A DNA stretch of 64,000 bases from Peptoniphilus pacaensis (GCF_900088125.1 NZ_FLQT01000003.1:186001-250000); one strand, 5' to 3'; shown: positions 12,302 to 21,064, counted from the stretch's first letter. Made by a program: numbers and translations. The notes: a model not told the origin generated them from the letters alone.

Positions 12302-12859
12302 TTACAACCAGTTTGCCAGGTTGTCGTAAACATACATATGTACCACGTAACCGACGATGATACCGATCAACATTCCCGCCAAGACATCGGTGGGATAGTG
12401 GACGGCCAAATAGGTTCTGGATACAGCCACCAAAAGCGCCATGACAACAAAAAGCGGAGCCAATTTCGGAAAATACAGAGAAAATGTCGTCGCCACCGTA
12501 AAGGCCGCCGTCGTATGCCCCGAGGGAAAGGAATAATCCCTCAAGTCGATACCGTAGGTGTTTAAATTCTTACTCACCCAATAGGGCCGACTTCGGCTGA
12601 TGAGGCGCTTTAAAATTTGTGCGGCCCCTGTGGAGATCACCAGGGCCACAACCATTTCCGTGGCGGCGCTTCCGATCCAACGTTTTCCGAATATCAGCAT
12701 AAAGACCGACAGAGCTACGAGAAATCCGGGTCCCGCTATATTCGTATAGTTGTAAAAAAAGAAATCGCAATACTTGTTTTTCAATTTCTTGTTTATACGA
12801 TCCAGAAAATAATCGTCAAACGCTTTAAACGGATTTTTCATCTTCACCATCCTGTACAT
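12302..12859 (-). CDS. PAP2-superfamily phosphatase, membrane bound
   Basis: A protein of about 185 residues with four to five transmembrane helices. The three PAP2 phosphatase motifs are present in order: KRLISRSRP, PSGHT and SRTYLAVHYPTD. Such enzymes dephosphorylate lipid phosphates, for example undecaprenyl pyrophosphate or phosphatidylglycerol phosphate, at the membrane; which one is not determinable. I chose the ATG at 12859 (AGGAAAG upstream). An ATG at 12874 overlaps a TATAAT box, which argues for the downstream start. The true start could also be the ATG at 12850 or 12844. Confidence 0.85.
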   Translation of the reverse strand: MYRMVKMKNPFKAFDDYFLDRINKKLKNKYCDFFFYNYTNIAGPGFLVALSVFMLIFGKRWIGSAATEMVVALVISTGAAQILKRLISRSRPYWVSKNLNTYGIDLRDYSFPSGHTTAAFTVATTFSLYFPKLAPLFVVMALLVAVSRTYLAVHYPTDVLAGMLIGIIVGYVVHMYVYDNLANWL

Positions 12860-12945
12860 ACCTACTTTCCTCATTATATACCAAGCACCTCGTCTTGAAA
12901 AGGACAATTCCCCCCGCCTCGTGATATACTCAACCGGAGGTGACT

Positions 12946-14808
12946 ATGAAATTAACCGACGAACAACAACAAGCCGTGGCCCACGACAAGGGGCCGGCCT
13001 TGGTCCTCGCCGTTCCGGGAAGCGGCAAGACCACCATGCTATTAAGCCGCACGAAGCGGCTCATCGACGAAGGCGTGGACAGAAAAAAGATACTAACCAT
13101 TACCTTTTCCAAGGCCTCGGCCCGAGACTTGGCCCTGCGCTACAAAACACTTTTCCCGAACAGTCCGCCCCCGGCTTTTTCCACCATTCACAGCTTCTGC
13201 TACTCGGTGCTTAAAAACGACGAGCGGCGCCGGGGCGTGAGCTACACCTTAATCGAATCCAATCGCGCTTTGAGCAAGTGGCGCATCGCCGCCGATCTGT
13301 GGCGGGAAATTATGCACCGCTCTCCCAATGAGGAGCAGGTGGAGACCCTCCTTCGGGAGATCAGCTACGTGAAGAACAAGGTCTTGGATCCGGCGGAGTA
13401 CAATAAAGAGGCGACGACGCCCCTGTTTTTGAAGTTTTATAATCGCTACGAAAATTTAAAGCGGGAAAGGCAGTGGATCGACTTCGACGATATGATCACT
13501 CTGGTGCCGGAGATTTTTAAACAGGATCCGGGGCTGCTCCGGGCCGTGCGGGCCACCTACGATTACATTCAGGTGGACGAGGGCCAGGACACATCCAAGG
13601 GCCAGCTGGCCATAATCGAAGCCATTGCAAAGCCGAAGAACAATCTCTTTATCGTCGCCGACGACGACCAGTCCATTTACGGCTTTCGCGGCGCAGATTT
13701 TCGCGAGCTCCTTCACCTGAAGGATTCCTACGGCGATTTGCAGTTCTACTACCTGTCGAAAAATTTCCGTTCTCAAGAACGTATTATTTCCCTCTCGGCA
13801 AAATTCATCGAGCAAAACAAGGCCCGCTACAAAAAGACGCCGGTGGCGGTGAAAGGTGCGGGGCCTGAGGTGCGGGCGGTGGAGCTCAACGATTTGGACA
13901 AGCAGTACGCCTTTATCGCATCGGAAATCGAAAAACACGAACTAAAGGACGTGGCCGTCCTCTACCGAAACCACGTCTCTTCCATCGGCCTCGTGGAATT
14001 TTTGGAGCGCAACAACATGCCCTTCGCCTCGAAGGAACGAAAGAGCCGCTTCTTCAACCACTGGGTCCTGCAGGATTTAATGACCATTTACGAATTCAGC
14101 CGAAATCCCGGAGACTTGGCGGCCTTCTCCACCTTCTATTACAAAATTCGCGGCTATCTGTCGAAGAAAATGATCGAAGAATTGCAGAAAAAAGGCGTGG
14201 GCGCATCGGTCTTCGACGCCCTCTTGGATCTAAAGCTTCCCGATTACGCCGCGCGAAATGTAAAAGCCCTGAAGCGGGATTTTCAGCACTTAAAAACCCT
14301 GGCTCCCGCCGAGGCCTTTCGCTTTATTCAAAAGGATTTGGAATACGAGGAATACATTGCGGGACACGCCGCCACCTTCGGCTCCTCCAAGACCACCTCC
14401 ATGCGCATCCTCTACTACGCCAAGTACATCGCCAAAAAAACCGACGACTACCAACGCTTTATCGGCAGGCTCGAGACGCTGGACCGCCTTATGCAGGGAT
14501 CCCGCGCCGGGGAAAAGGGTCTGGTCCTTTCCACCTTACACGGCGCCAAGGGCTTGGAATTCGACGCCGTCTTTCTTATCGACCTAAACGCGGACTCTAT
14601 CCCCTCCCTACCCGGCGCCAACGCCGACGCAGCCGAAGAAGCCCGCCTCTTGGAAGAAGAGCGGCGCCTCTTTTACGTGGGCATGACCCGGGCCAAGGAG
14701 CGGCTCTATCTCCTCAGGCCCCGCCACGTGGACCGGGAAGCCGTCGCGCCCTCGGAGTTTTTCACATGGGCGAAAGAGGCCATCGTAAGCGCGCGAAAAA
14801 AGCATTAA
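12946..14808 (+). CDS. UvrD/Rep/PcrA-family superfamily 1 DNA helicase
   Basis: A 620-residue ATP-dependent 3'-5' helicase. Motif I AVPGSGKTT is near residue 25, Ia ITFSKASA, motif II VDEGQD, motif III DDDQSIYGFRGAD, motif V LSTLHGAKGLEFD and motif VI RRLFYVGMTRAKERL near residues 575-590. It is shorter than PcrA (about 720) and lacks the C-terminal Tudor-like tail, so it is better called a UvrD-like helicase than PcrA itself. GGAGG is 5 nt upstream of the ATG. It is transcribed divergently from the PAP2 gene. Its stop codon abuts the left arm of the split terminator. Confidence 0.92.
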   Translation: MKLTDEQQQAVAHDKGPALVLAVPGSGKTTMLLSRTKRLIDEGVDRKKILTITFSKASARDLALRYKTLFPNSPPPAFSTIHSFCYSVLKNDERRRGVSYTLIESNRALSKWRIAADLWREIMHRSPNEEQVETLLREISYVKNKVLDPAEYNKEATTPLFLKFYNRYENLKRERQWIDFDDMITLVPEIFKQDPGLLRAVRATYDYIQVDEGQDTSKGQLAIIEAIAKPKNNLFIVADDDQSIYGFRGADFRELLHLKDSYGDLQFYYLSKNFRSQERIISLSAKFIEQNKARYKKTPVAVKGAGPEVRAVELNDLDKQYAFIASEIEKHELKDVAVLYRNHVSSIGLVEFLERNNMPFASKERKSRFFNHWVLQDLMTIYEFSRNPGDLAAFSTFYYKIRGYLSKKMIEELQKKGVGASVFDALLDLKLPDYAARNVKALKRDFQHLKTLAPAEAFRFIQKDLEYEEYIAGHAATFGSSKTTSMRILYYAKYIAKKTDDYQRFIGRLETLDRLMQGSRAGEKGLVLSTLHGAKGLEFDAVFLIDLNADSIPSLPGANADAAEEARLLEEERRLFYVGMTRAKERLYLLRPRHVDREAVAPSEFFTWAKEAIVSARKKH

Positions 14809-14820
14809 AAAAGGCCCTCT
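14807..14820 (+). terminator. left arm of a disrupted bidirectional terminator
   Basis: These 14 bases (six A then GGCCCTCT) are the exact reverse complement of 15250-15263. Together they would form an ideal terminator between the convergent helicase and DUF47 genes, but a 429-bp segment now lies in the loop. Confidence 0.7.
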
Positions 14821-14833
14821 AGCAAACGTAGAG

Positions 14834-15249
14834 TGACCCCATAAAGTTGGACTTAATCGAGTAAACATTTCGCTTGTAAGAATGAAAAAAATTGTTAAAG
14901 CAGGAGGGTATTCCAAATGAGAAATAAAATATTTACGATTTCACTTATATTAACAATAATAGCTTGTATCCCAATCCTTTTTGTAGGCACATCTCAATTA
15001 TATGGATTTTTAGCGGAATTAAATTATTATATACTTAGTCCATTCTGCTTTCCCACACTAATTTTAATGCCATGGGTTTATAATAATAAGAAATTATATT
15101 GGTGGTATGTTCTATTATTTCCATTAGCATGGAATCTATTTTTTATTTATTATTTTTTCGATGGTAAACCTTCCAGTTATATAAGCATAATTTTCTTTTT
15201 TATAGGGGTTCTAGCATCTCTATATTTAAAAAAGGTATTCAAAAAATAG
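14834..15249. mobile_element. AT-rich insert with an IS3-family-like terminal repeat
   Basis: The insert begins with TGACCCCATAAAGTTGGACT, the kind of terminal inverted repeat found on IS3-family elements. AGAG flanks it on the left (14830-14833) and on the right (15250-15253), consistent with a 4-bp target duplication. Removing it restores a perfect terminator hairpin. No transposase and no matching right-hand inverted repeat remain, so it is a relic. Composition is much more AT-rich than the genes on either side. Confidence 0.6.
14917..15249 (+). CDS. small multi-pass membrane protein, unknown
   Basis: A 110-residue, very hydrophobic protein with three to four predicted membrane helices (about residues 5-30, 38-55, 62-80, 86-105), rich in Phe, Tyr and Ile, with a basic C-terminus (KKVFKK). 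A good ribosome-binding site GGAGGG precedes the ATG by 8 nt. I do not recognise the family. It is encoded wholly within the AT-rich insert that splits a terminator and its codon use is unlike the neighbours, so it is probably horizontally acquired cargo. It could be a bacteriocin-immunity-like membrane protein, but nothing in the sequence proves that. Confidence 0.65.
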   Translation: MRNKIFTISLILTIIACIPILFVGTSQLYGFLAELNYYILSPFCFPTLILMPWVYNNKKLYWWYVLLFPLAWNLFFIYYFFDGKPSSYISIIFFFIGVLASLYLKKVFKK

Positions 15250-15263
15250 AGAGGGCCTTTTTT
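15250..15263 (-). terminator. right arm of the disrupted bidirectional terminator
   Basis: AGAGGGCC plus six T, the reverse complement of 14807-14820. It lies two bases past the DUF47 stop codon. Confidence 0.7.
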
Positions 15264-15265
15264 AT

Positions 15266-15892
15266 TTAACCGTTTTTCAGCATAGCCGATTCAAATTCAT
15301 TGGCACATTCTTCGATGCTGTCCAAACAATTTTCCATGACCTGAAGCATTTCCTTCCAGATAATGGTCTTGCGGGCATCGAATTCGCCGGTGTAGTCGAA
15401 GAGGGCCCGGGTGGAATTTAAGTACAAGGTGTCGCCCTGACCTTCCAAAGAATTGATGCGGATAATTTTTTCCTTCACGTCGTTGGAGCGCTTAAAGTTG
15501 CTGAATTCCAGAACCACTTCCTCCAACATACTCGTGCTTTGAACGATGAGATCCACAAATTCCAAGGTCTCGGGAATGAGCTCGTGGACCCGATACATAT
15601 ACAGGCCCAGCAAAATCTCTTCGATGGAATCCACCACCGTGTCCAGCTTGTCCGTAATCTCGATAATGTCTTCCCGCTCGATAGGCGGCAAAAACTCGAT
15701 GGCCAGACGATTCATAATGTCGTGCATGATTTGGTCGCAACTGTTTTCGATGCGCTTCATGGCGTCGGTCTTTTCCCTCAAAGTGGATGCGTCGTAGGCG
15801 CCTAAAGTGGTCTGCAAAAGATCCGCCGCTTGGGAGGCTTTTTGCGCCATGTCGCTGAATTTTTTAAAATAATCGAACTTTTTGTCTTTCAT
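15266..15892 (-). CDS. DUF47/PhoU-like phosphate-transport accessory protein
   Basis: A 208-residue all-helical cytoplasmic protein of the DUF47 family (PhoU-like four-helix bundles), with characteristic acidic metal-site segments IEREDIIEITDKLDTVVDSIEEI (split here for brevity as EREDIIEI and DTVVDSIEEI) near residues 70-95. Members are encoded beside PiT transporters and modulate their activity. It follows pit by 8 nt, fitting that role exactly. It is the last gene of the ACT-UPF0210-pit-DUF47 operon and would normally end at the terminator that is now split by the insert at 14834-15249. Confidence 0.9.
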   Translation of the reverse strand: MKDKKFDYFKKFSDMAQKASQAADLLQTTLGAYDASTLREKTDAMKRIENSCDQIMHDIMNRLAIEFLPPIEREDIIEITDKLDTVVDSIEEILLGLYMYRVHELIPETLEFVDLIVQSTSMLEEVVLEFSNFKRSNDVKEKIIRINSLEGQGDTLYLNSTRALFDYTGEFDARKTIIWKEMLQVMENCLDSIEECANEFESAMLKNG

Positions 15893-15900
15893 GCCTTCTC

Positions 15901-16953
15901 CTAAAGTACATTAATTAGCAAATAGGTTACGACAAAGCCGATGATGCCGCAGCCGGGAAAGGTCAATATCCACGCCAGGCCCATGTCGCTTACCACGGAC
16001 CAGTTCACGTTTTTCAAATGTTTCGACGCCCCCACGCCCATAATGGCCGTGGTCTTCGTGTGGGTGGTGGAGACGGGAATCCCCGCCACCGATGCCACGA
16101 GCAAGCTGACGACGGCGCCGATGTCGGCGGCAAAGCCCTCGTAGGTTTCCAGCTTCACCATGTTCATGCCCACGGATTTAATAATGCGCAGGCCGCCTAA
16201 GCTGGTGCCGAAGCCGATGACCAAAGAAACTAAAATCATGAGCCAGGCCGGGATCACGAAATGGCCTCCACCGCCGGTGCCGGCAGCCAGGCTGAAGGCC
16301 AGCATAAAGACCCCCATAAACTTCTGCCCGTCTTGGGCGCCGTGCATAAAGGCCATGGCAGCCGCCGAAATAATCTGGCCGTTCTTAAAAAATTTTTTGG
16401 ACTGCCGTCGGTCCGACCCGGCAAAAAGGCGCTTAATTACTTCCACTACGGCGTAGCCCATGACAAAGCCCAGAATCGTGGAGAGGAGGAGGCCGTAAAT
16501 ATTCTTCATCCACTCCGCCCCGTTGATCCCGGCCAGGCCCCCGTGAAGGGCGATGGCCGAGCCCGAGAGGCCGGCGATCAATGCGTGGGATTCCGACGTG
16601 GGAATGCCGAAGTACCACGCCGCCGTAGCCCATATGACGATACTCACCAAGGCCGCCGCCAGGGCGATCATGGCTTCGTGGGTATTGCCGTTAAAATCCA
16701 CCATATTGTAAATGGTCTCCGCCACATTGGCGTTAATGGCGGTCATAATAAAGACGCCGAGAAAATTAAAAAGCGTCGCCATGTAAATGGCTTTTTGCGG
16801 TTCGATGCTCCGCGTCGATACGGCGGTGGCAATGGCATTGGGCGCATCGGTCCAGCCGTTGACGAAAACTACCGCCAAGACCAGAAAGGTCGTAATAAAA
16901 ATAGCGGGATTCGTCGATATCATGGAGATGAACTCTTGTATGGTAACAGTCAT
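15901..16953 (-). CDS. pit: PiT-family inorganic phosphate transporter
   Basis: A 350-residue permease with about ten membrane helices arranged as two inverted halves. The family signature appears in the N-half as NGWTDAPNAIATAVSTR (near residues 32-48) and in the C-half as GIPVSTTHTKTTAIMGVG. PiT proteins take up phosphate or metal-phosphate with H+ or Na+. The length is slightly short compared with E. coli PitA (499), typical of Gram-positive members. AAGGGA precedes the ATG. Downstream it is paired with the DUF47 accessory gene. Confidence 0.93.
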   Translation of the reverse strand: MTVTIQEFISMISTNPAIFITTFLVLAVVFVNGWTDAPNAIATAVSTRSIEPQKAIYMATLFNFLGVFIMTAINANVAETIYNMVDFNGNTHEAMIALAAALVSIVIWATAAWYFGIPTSESHALIAGLSGSAIALHGGLAGINGAEWMKNIYGLLLSTILGFVMGYAVVEVIKRLFAGSDRRQSKKFFKNGQIISAAAMAFMHGAQDGQKFMGVFMLAFSLAAGTGGGGHFVIPAWLMILVSLVIGFGTSLGGLRIIKSVGMNMVKLETYEGFAADIGAVVSLLVASVAGIPVSTTHTKTTAIMGVGASKHLKNVNWSVVSDMGLAWILTFPGCGIIGFVVTYLLINVL

Positions 16954-16967
16954 GGCATCCCTTCGTT

Positions 16968-18323
16968 TTAATTTTTAAAACTGTGAATGGGCGCGGGAAT
17001 AAAACCGCCCCGTGCCGCAAAGGCCGCGCAGTCGTTGCCGTGAACGGGCAGAATCGGCGCCTCTCCCAGTAGGCCGCCGAAGGTGGCGTTTTCGCCCACG
17101 CCCTTGCCCCACACGGGAATCAGGCGCACCGCCGTGGTCTTGTGGTTGATGATACCGATCATGGCCTCATCGGCGATCATAGCCGACAAAGCTTCCGCCG
17201 TGGTGTCCCCGGGAATGGCGATCATGTCCAGACCCACGGAACAGACGCAGGTCATGGCTTCCAATTTATCCAGACACAAAGCCCCCGATGCGGCAGCGGA
17301 AATCATGCCTTCGTCTTCCGAGACGGGAATAAAGGCGCCGCTCAAGCCGCCGACATGGGCCGAGGCGTTAATGCCGCCCTTTTTCACCGCATCGTTTAAC
17401 ATGGCCAAGGCCGCCGTGGTGCCGTGGCCGCCGACGGTGCCCACGCCGATTTCTTCCAAAATCCGCGCCACACTGTCGCCGACGGCGGGGGTCGGTGCCA
17501 GAGACAAGTCGATGGAGCCGAAGGGCGTGTCCAATCGCTTGGCGATTTCTTTGCCCACCAGCTCGCCCATGCGAGTAATCTTAAAGGTCATTTCGCTGAT
17601 GCACTGAGCCACTTCGTCGAAAGGCGCGCCGCGGAATTTTTCCAAGGCCGTCTTCACCACGCCGGGCCCGGAAATGCCCACGTGGAGCACGTGATCCCCG
17701 AGCCCCGTGCCGTGAAAGGCGCCGGCCATAAAGGGATTGTCCTCCACGGCATTGGCAAAGACCACAAGCTTCGCACAGCCGATGGAATCCGCCTCGCGAC
17801 TTAAGTAAGCCGCCTCTTTAATCACCTTGCCCATGGTGGTGACGGCATCCATATTGAGGCCCGATTTCGACGAGCCCACATTCACCGAGGAACAGACCTT
17901 TTCCGTGGAAGCCAGGGCCTCGGGAATGGCGTCGATCAACGCCTTTTCACTATCCGTCATGCCCTTGTGAACCAATGCGGAAAAGCCGCCGATAAAGTCC
18001 ACGCCGATTTCGATGGCCGCCTTGTCCAAGGCCTTGGCGAGCTTCACGAAATCATCTTTCCTGCCTCGAGGCAAAACTAAAGACGCCGGCGTCACGGAGA
18101 TCCGCTTGTTTACCACGCTCACCCCGTACTTCGCGGCGACGGCATCGGCCTCTTTCACCAAATCCCTGCCCAAGGTCGTAATCTTTTCGTAAACCCGCTC
18201 GCAAACCACGTCCACGTCGTCTGAGATGCAATCCATGAGAGAAATCCCCATGGTCGCCGTCCGTATATCCAAATTCTCATGCTCCAGCATGTGAATCGTT
18301 TCGAGAATCGAAGAATTATCCAA
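16968..18323 (-). CDS. UPF0210 (DUF711/PFL-like) family protein
   Basis: A 451-residue soluble protein of the UPF0210 family, which is related to the pyruvate-formate-lyase/anaerobic RNR fold and of unknown function. The conserved Gly-rich segments are visible ([49 protein letters not shown]). The gene directly upstream encodes the small ACT protein (UPF0237), with which it is almost always paired; the spacing is 14 nt. That conserved pairing suggests a regulated or amino-acid-responsive complex, but no reaction is known. Start ATG 18323. Confidence 0.9.
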   Translation of the reverse strand: MDNSSILETIHMLEHENLDIRTATMGISLMDCISDDVDVVCERVYEKITTLGRDLVKEADAVAAKYGVSVVNKRISVTPASLVLPRGRKDDFVKLAKALDKAAIEIGVDFIGGFSALVHKGMTDSEKALIDAIPEALASTEKVCSSVNVGSSKSGLNMDAVTTMGKVIKEAAYLSREADSIGCAKLVVFANAVEDNPFMAGAFHGTGLGDHVLHVGISGPGVVKTALEKFRGAPFDEVAQCISEMTFKITRMGELVGKEIAKRLDTPFGSIDLSLAPTPAVGDSVARILEEIGVGTVGGHGTTAALAMLNDAVKKGGINASAHVGGLSGAFIPVSEDEGMISAAASGALCLDKLEAMTCVCSVGLDMIAIPGDTTAEALSAMIADEAMIGIINHKTTAVRLIPVWGKGVGENATFGGLLGEAPILPVHGNDCAAFAARGGFIPAPIHSFKN

Positions 18324-18337
18324 GAGCTTCGTCCTTT

Positions 18338-18607
18338 CTAAATACGGTGCATGCGGCTGAAAAGCGCCTCATGCTGCATACGAATGTCCAAACCCATGGA
18401 TTCGCCCAAGGCTTCGTAGTCCTTGACCACACTTTCCAAGGCGAAATCTTCATCCTCGTGTTCCACCACCACGATCATGGTGAAGTAAGAACTGACAATG
18501 GTTTGACTGATGTCTAAAATATTAAAACCGTGTTGCGCCAAAAGCGTCGTGACGCGACAGACGATCCCCACCTGGTCCTTCCCCAGGACACTGACCACAG
18601 CTTTCAT
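18338..18607 (-). CDS. ACT-domain protein (UPF0237)
   Basis: An 89-residue single ACT domain: [20 protein letters not shown] at the N-terminus with the GKDxxGIV ligand-loop motif, then [16 protein letters not shown], typical of stand-alone ACT regulators that bind small ligands such as amino acids. The start at 18607 is set by AAGGAGGGAT; the frame is open further upstream but lacks any other site. It is the first gene of the operon with UPF0210, pit and DUF47. An extended -10 (TGATATAAT) lies about 23 nt upstream. Confidence 0.9.
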   Translation of the reverse strand: MKAVVSVLGKDQVGIVCRVTTLLAQHGFNILDISQTIVSSYFTMIVVVEHEDEDFALESVVKDYEALGESMGLDIRMQHEALFSRMHRI

Positions 18608-18629
18608 CCTATCCCTCCTTAATGGGATT

Positions 18630-18638
18630 ATTATATCA
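18630..18638 (-). promoter_or_regulatory. extended -10 promoter of the ACT-UPF0210-pit-DUF47 operon
   Basis: Minus strand TGATATAAT (hexamer at 18630-18635). There is no good -35 at 17 bp. Confidence 0.55.
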
Positions 18639-18683
18639 CAGAGAATCACGTGGAGCTTAGAGGAATTCCGCTGTCCCGTCACC

Positions 18684-18711
18684 GAAAAAAAGCCGCAGCT
18701 TCTGCCGCGAC
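18684..18711 (-). terminator. intrinsic terminator after the OYE gene
   Basis: Minus-strand stem GTCGCGGC / GCTGCGGC with an AGAA loop, followed by seven T. Confidence 0.85.
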
Positions 18712-18716
18712 TCTTC

Positions 18717-19676
18717 TTACAGCTTATCCGTTTCCCAGTTCGGGTCTTTTAAAAAGGCGCGGCCGATGCCGAAAAGGTCTGCGGCGCCTTCGTCCAGTAG
18801 TTTTTCCGCCTCGGCCAGGGTGTTGATGCCGCCGGTCAAGAGCACCGGGGCTTCGGTTTCTTTTTTCACGGCCAGGCTCAGGTCTTTAAACCAGCCCGCT
18901 TCTTTATGTCCCGGCCGACTGTAGCCGGTCATGCCGCCGGTCATGTCCAGGAGGCAGGCTCCGGCATCGTCGAAGGCTTTGGCAATGGATGCACCTTTAT
19001 CGACGGTAGTGCCCCCCGCTATAGTTTCCACGCCGCCGATTCGCACGGCGAGAGGATAATCGCCCAAGGCTTCTTTCATAGCCAGGAAAACCTCCAAGGG
19101 ATACTTGATTCGATCGGCTCCGTATTCGTCGTCGCGGAAATTGGTCAGAGGAGACAAGAATTGATTGAGCAGATAGCCGTGGGCGGCGTGAAGTTCCACG
19201 CCGTCGTAGCCCGCTTCCTTCGCCCGCAGAGCCGCCCGCACAAAATTGTCCTTGACCCGTTCCATATCCTCAGCAGTCATGGCGCGGCACATTTTATCCC
19301 AGGGCCGCACCGACGGGCCCATGGGGTCTGCGCCGATCAAATCGCCTCGGGTCTTCATGCCGGCGTGGTTTAATTGCAGAAAGAGGGCAAGATCCGGCCC
19401 CACGCTTTTGATGGCCTCTACCAATTTTTTGTGGCCCTCGATTTTGCTGTCATCCGACAGGCTCATTTGCTTTTCGCTGGCCCTGCCGTCTTCGGAGACG
19501 TAGTTGTGCTCCAAAATAAAGAGACCGAAGTGCTCATTCGCCGCCATTTTTTTGTAATAGGCAAGGGATTTTTCCCCGATCTCGCCGCCTACCGACGCTT
19601 CCGATGCCATCGGCGGCATGACTAATCTGCTGCGAAGGTCCACGCCCGCGCGAAGGGTCTCGTGAAGTTTTTTCAT
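18717..19676 (-). CDS. NADH:flavin oxidoreductase, old yellow enzyme family
   Basis: A 319-residue FMN-binding TIM-barrel enzyme. The OYE signature HAAHGYLLNQFLSPLTN is near residues 165-181, with PMASEAS in the N-terminal flavin region and a GGINT plus GIGRAFLKDPN phosphate-binding end. It lacks the C-terminal 4Fe-4S/FAD domains of the 2,4-dienoyl-CoA reductase branch, so it is a simple ene-reductase-type protein; the substrate is unknown. It follows the rhodanese gene by 15 nt in a two-gene operon. Confidence 0.9.
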   Translation of the reverse strand: MKKLHETLRAGVDLRSRLVMPPMASEASVGGEIGEKSLAYYKKMAANEHFGLFILEHNYVSEDGRASEKQMSLSDDSKIEGHKKLVEAIKSVGPDLALFLQLNHAGMKTRGDLIGADPMGPSVRPWDKMCRAMTAEDMERVKDNFVRAALRAKEAGYDGVELHAAHGYLLNQFLSPLTNFRDDEYGADRIKYPLEVFLAMKEALGDYPLAVRIGGVETIAGGTTVDKGASIAKAFDDAGACLLDMTGGMTGYSRPGHKEAGWFKDLSLAVKKETEAPVLLTGGINTLAEAEKLLDEGAADLFGIGRAFLKDPNWETDKL

Positions 19677-19691
19677 AGCTCCTCCTTACCG

Positions 19692-20012
19692 TTATTCCGT
19701 CGGGCCCTCGTAGGCCAACATGCCGCCGGCTACATTGACGCACTGAAAGCCGCGGCCGCTTAAATAATTACAGGCTTTTCTGCTGCGATTCCCCGATCGG
19801 CAGATGACGTAAATCGCCTCGTCCTTGGGAAGCTCATCTTCTCGGGAACTCAGTTCGCCCAAGGGGATGGTGTGGGCACCGGGGATTTTTCCCGTCGCAA
19901 TCTCATCGGGCTCCCGCACGTCTAAAATAAATTTCGATTCCGTGTCCTTCAATTCCTTGGCCGGCACCGACGGCACCCGATCCTTGTCTCTGAATAATTT
20001 TTGTAAAACCAT
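19692..20012 (-). CDS. single-domain rhodanese-like sulfurtransferase
   Basis: A 106-residue protein with a single rhodanese domain. The active-site cysteine sits in the loop CRSGNRS near residues 71-77, and LDVREPDE is the conserved CH2A-like motif near residues 30-37. It can carry a persulfide sulfur; the acceptor is not known. It is the first gene of the operon with the OYE gene and has a strong promoter divergent from the nad operon. No signal peptide is present, so it is cytoplasmic. Confidence 0.9.
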   Translation of the reverse strand: MVLQKLFRDKDRVPSVPAKELKDTESKFILDVREPDEIATGKIPGAHTIPLGELSSREDELPKDEAIYVICRSGNRSRKACNYLSGRGFQCVNVAGGMLAYEGPTE

Positions 20013-20038
20013 GGTCGCCTCCTCTTTATGCTAATTTC

Positions 20039-20067
20039 ATTATAGCTTGAATCGAAAATAGTCTCAA
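20039..20067 (-). promoter_or_regulatory. promoter of the rhodanese-OYE operon
   Basis: Minus strand: -35 TTGAGA (20062-20067), 17-bp spacer, consensus -10 TATAAT (20039-20044). Confidence 0.8.
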
Positions 20068-20077
20068 TTTTCTTTAC

Positions 20078-20099
20078 TGACAAGACAGTCGTGTTGTCA
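20078..20099 (+). promoter_or_regulatory. candidate NiaR operator of the nad operon
   Basis: A 22-bp near-perfect palindrome with half-sites TGACAAGAC and GTGTTGTCA (one mismatch), containing the TGTCTTG-type sequence seen in NiaR (YrxA) sites. It overlaps the -35 of the nadA promoter, and niaR is the third gene of the same operon, so nicotinate-responsive autoregulation is likely. Confidence 0.7.
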
Positions 20100-20122
20100 T
20101 ATGCTTTTACTTGTGGTATTCT
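20094..20122 (+). promoter_or_regulatory. nad operon promoter
   Basis: -35 TTGTCA (20094-20099), 17-bp spacer, -10 TATTCT (20117-20122). The -35 lies in the right half of the palindromic operator. Confidence 0.75.
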
Positions 20123-20164
20123 ATGAAAGATTTATTAACGCACCCGAAAGAAAGGAAATCTGTT

Positions 20165-21064
20165 TTGAAAAATGAAACCCTTGCACGCTTAAAGAAAGAA
20201 AGAGACGCCGTGATCCTCGCCCACTACTACGTAGACGGCGCCGTACAGGACGCGGCCGATTACGTTGGCGACTCCTTTACCCTGGCGAAAATCGCCACGG
20301 GCATCGACGCCAAGGTCATCGTCATGGCCGGCGTGGAATTTATGGGAGAGACGGTAAAGATTTTAAATCCCGAAAAAACCGTCTACCTTCCCGCCCCCGC
20401 CGCCGACTGCCCCATGGCCCACATGGTGGACGTGGATGCCATTAAAGAGATGAGAGCGAAGTACGACGATCTCGCCGTGGTCTCTTACGTGAACTCCACC
20501 GCCGAAGTGAAGGCCCACTCCGACTACTGCCTCACCTCCTCCAATGCGGCAAAGGTGGTGGGCGCCATCGACGCCAAAAATATTTTCTTTATCCCCGACG
20601 GAAACCTGGGGCAAAATACGGAAGGCGCCTTCCCCGACAAGCACTTCATTAACAACGCCGGCTGCTGCCCGGTCCACGACAGCTTGAATGCGGATATCGT
20701 AAATACTCTGAAGAAGGAACATCCCAATGCAGCCGTGTTCTGCCACCCGGAATGTAAGCCGGAGGTTTTGGCACTGGCCGATTACAAGGGAAGCACCAAG
20801 GGCATTTTGAGTGCCGTCGGAGATTTAAATAAGGACGAAAACATTATTCTCACGGAAGAAGGCATCGGCTGGGAATTAAATAAGCTCTATCCCGACAAGG
20901 AATTTATTTTCCCGGACATGATCTGCGCCGGCATGAAAATGGTCACCGTGGACAAAATCATCCACGTCTTGGAAACCGGCGACAACGAAGTGATCCTGGA
21001 TCCGGAATTAATCGAAAAGGCCAAGGTGCCTTTGGACCGCATGTTGGCCATCGCAAGCAAGTAA
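20165..21064 (+). CDS. nadA: quinolinate synthase
   Basis: A 299-residue 4Fe-4S enzyme that condenses iminoaspartate with dihydroxyacetone phosphate to quinolinate in NAD synthesis. Conserved features include ILAHYYVDGAVQDAADYVGDS at the N-terminus (AHYY and GDS motifs), the Cys in DCPMAHM, FCHPEC, SSNA, TEGIGW and the C-terminal DMICAGMK cysteine; three of the cysteines bind the cluster. I place the start at TTG (20165): AAGGA lies 8 nt upstream, and the upstream ATG at 20123 would sit directly on the -10 box. Length is normal for the short NadA class. First gene of nadA-nadC-niaR-nadX. Confidence 0.95.
   Translation: MKNETLARLKKERDAVILAHYYVDGAVQDAADYVGDSFTLAKIATGIDAKVIVMAGVEFMGETVKILNPEKTVYLPAPAADCPMAHMVDVDAIKEMRAKYDDLAVVSYVNSTAEVKAHSDYCLTSSNAAKVVGAIDAKNIFFIPDGNLGQNTEGAFPDKHFINNAGCCPVHDSLNADIVNTLKKEHPNAAVFCHPECKPEVLALADYKGSTKGILSAVGDLNKDENIILTEEGIGWELNKLYPDKEFIFPDMICAGMKMVTVDKIIHVLETGDNEVILDPELIEKAKVPLDRMLAIASK

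Noticed and set aside
16261-16971. Plus-strand frame opposite pit
   Set aside because: Arg/Gly/His-rich peptide typical of an antisense reading of a membrane-protein gene.
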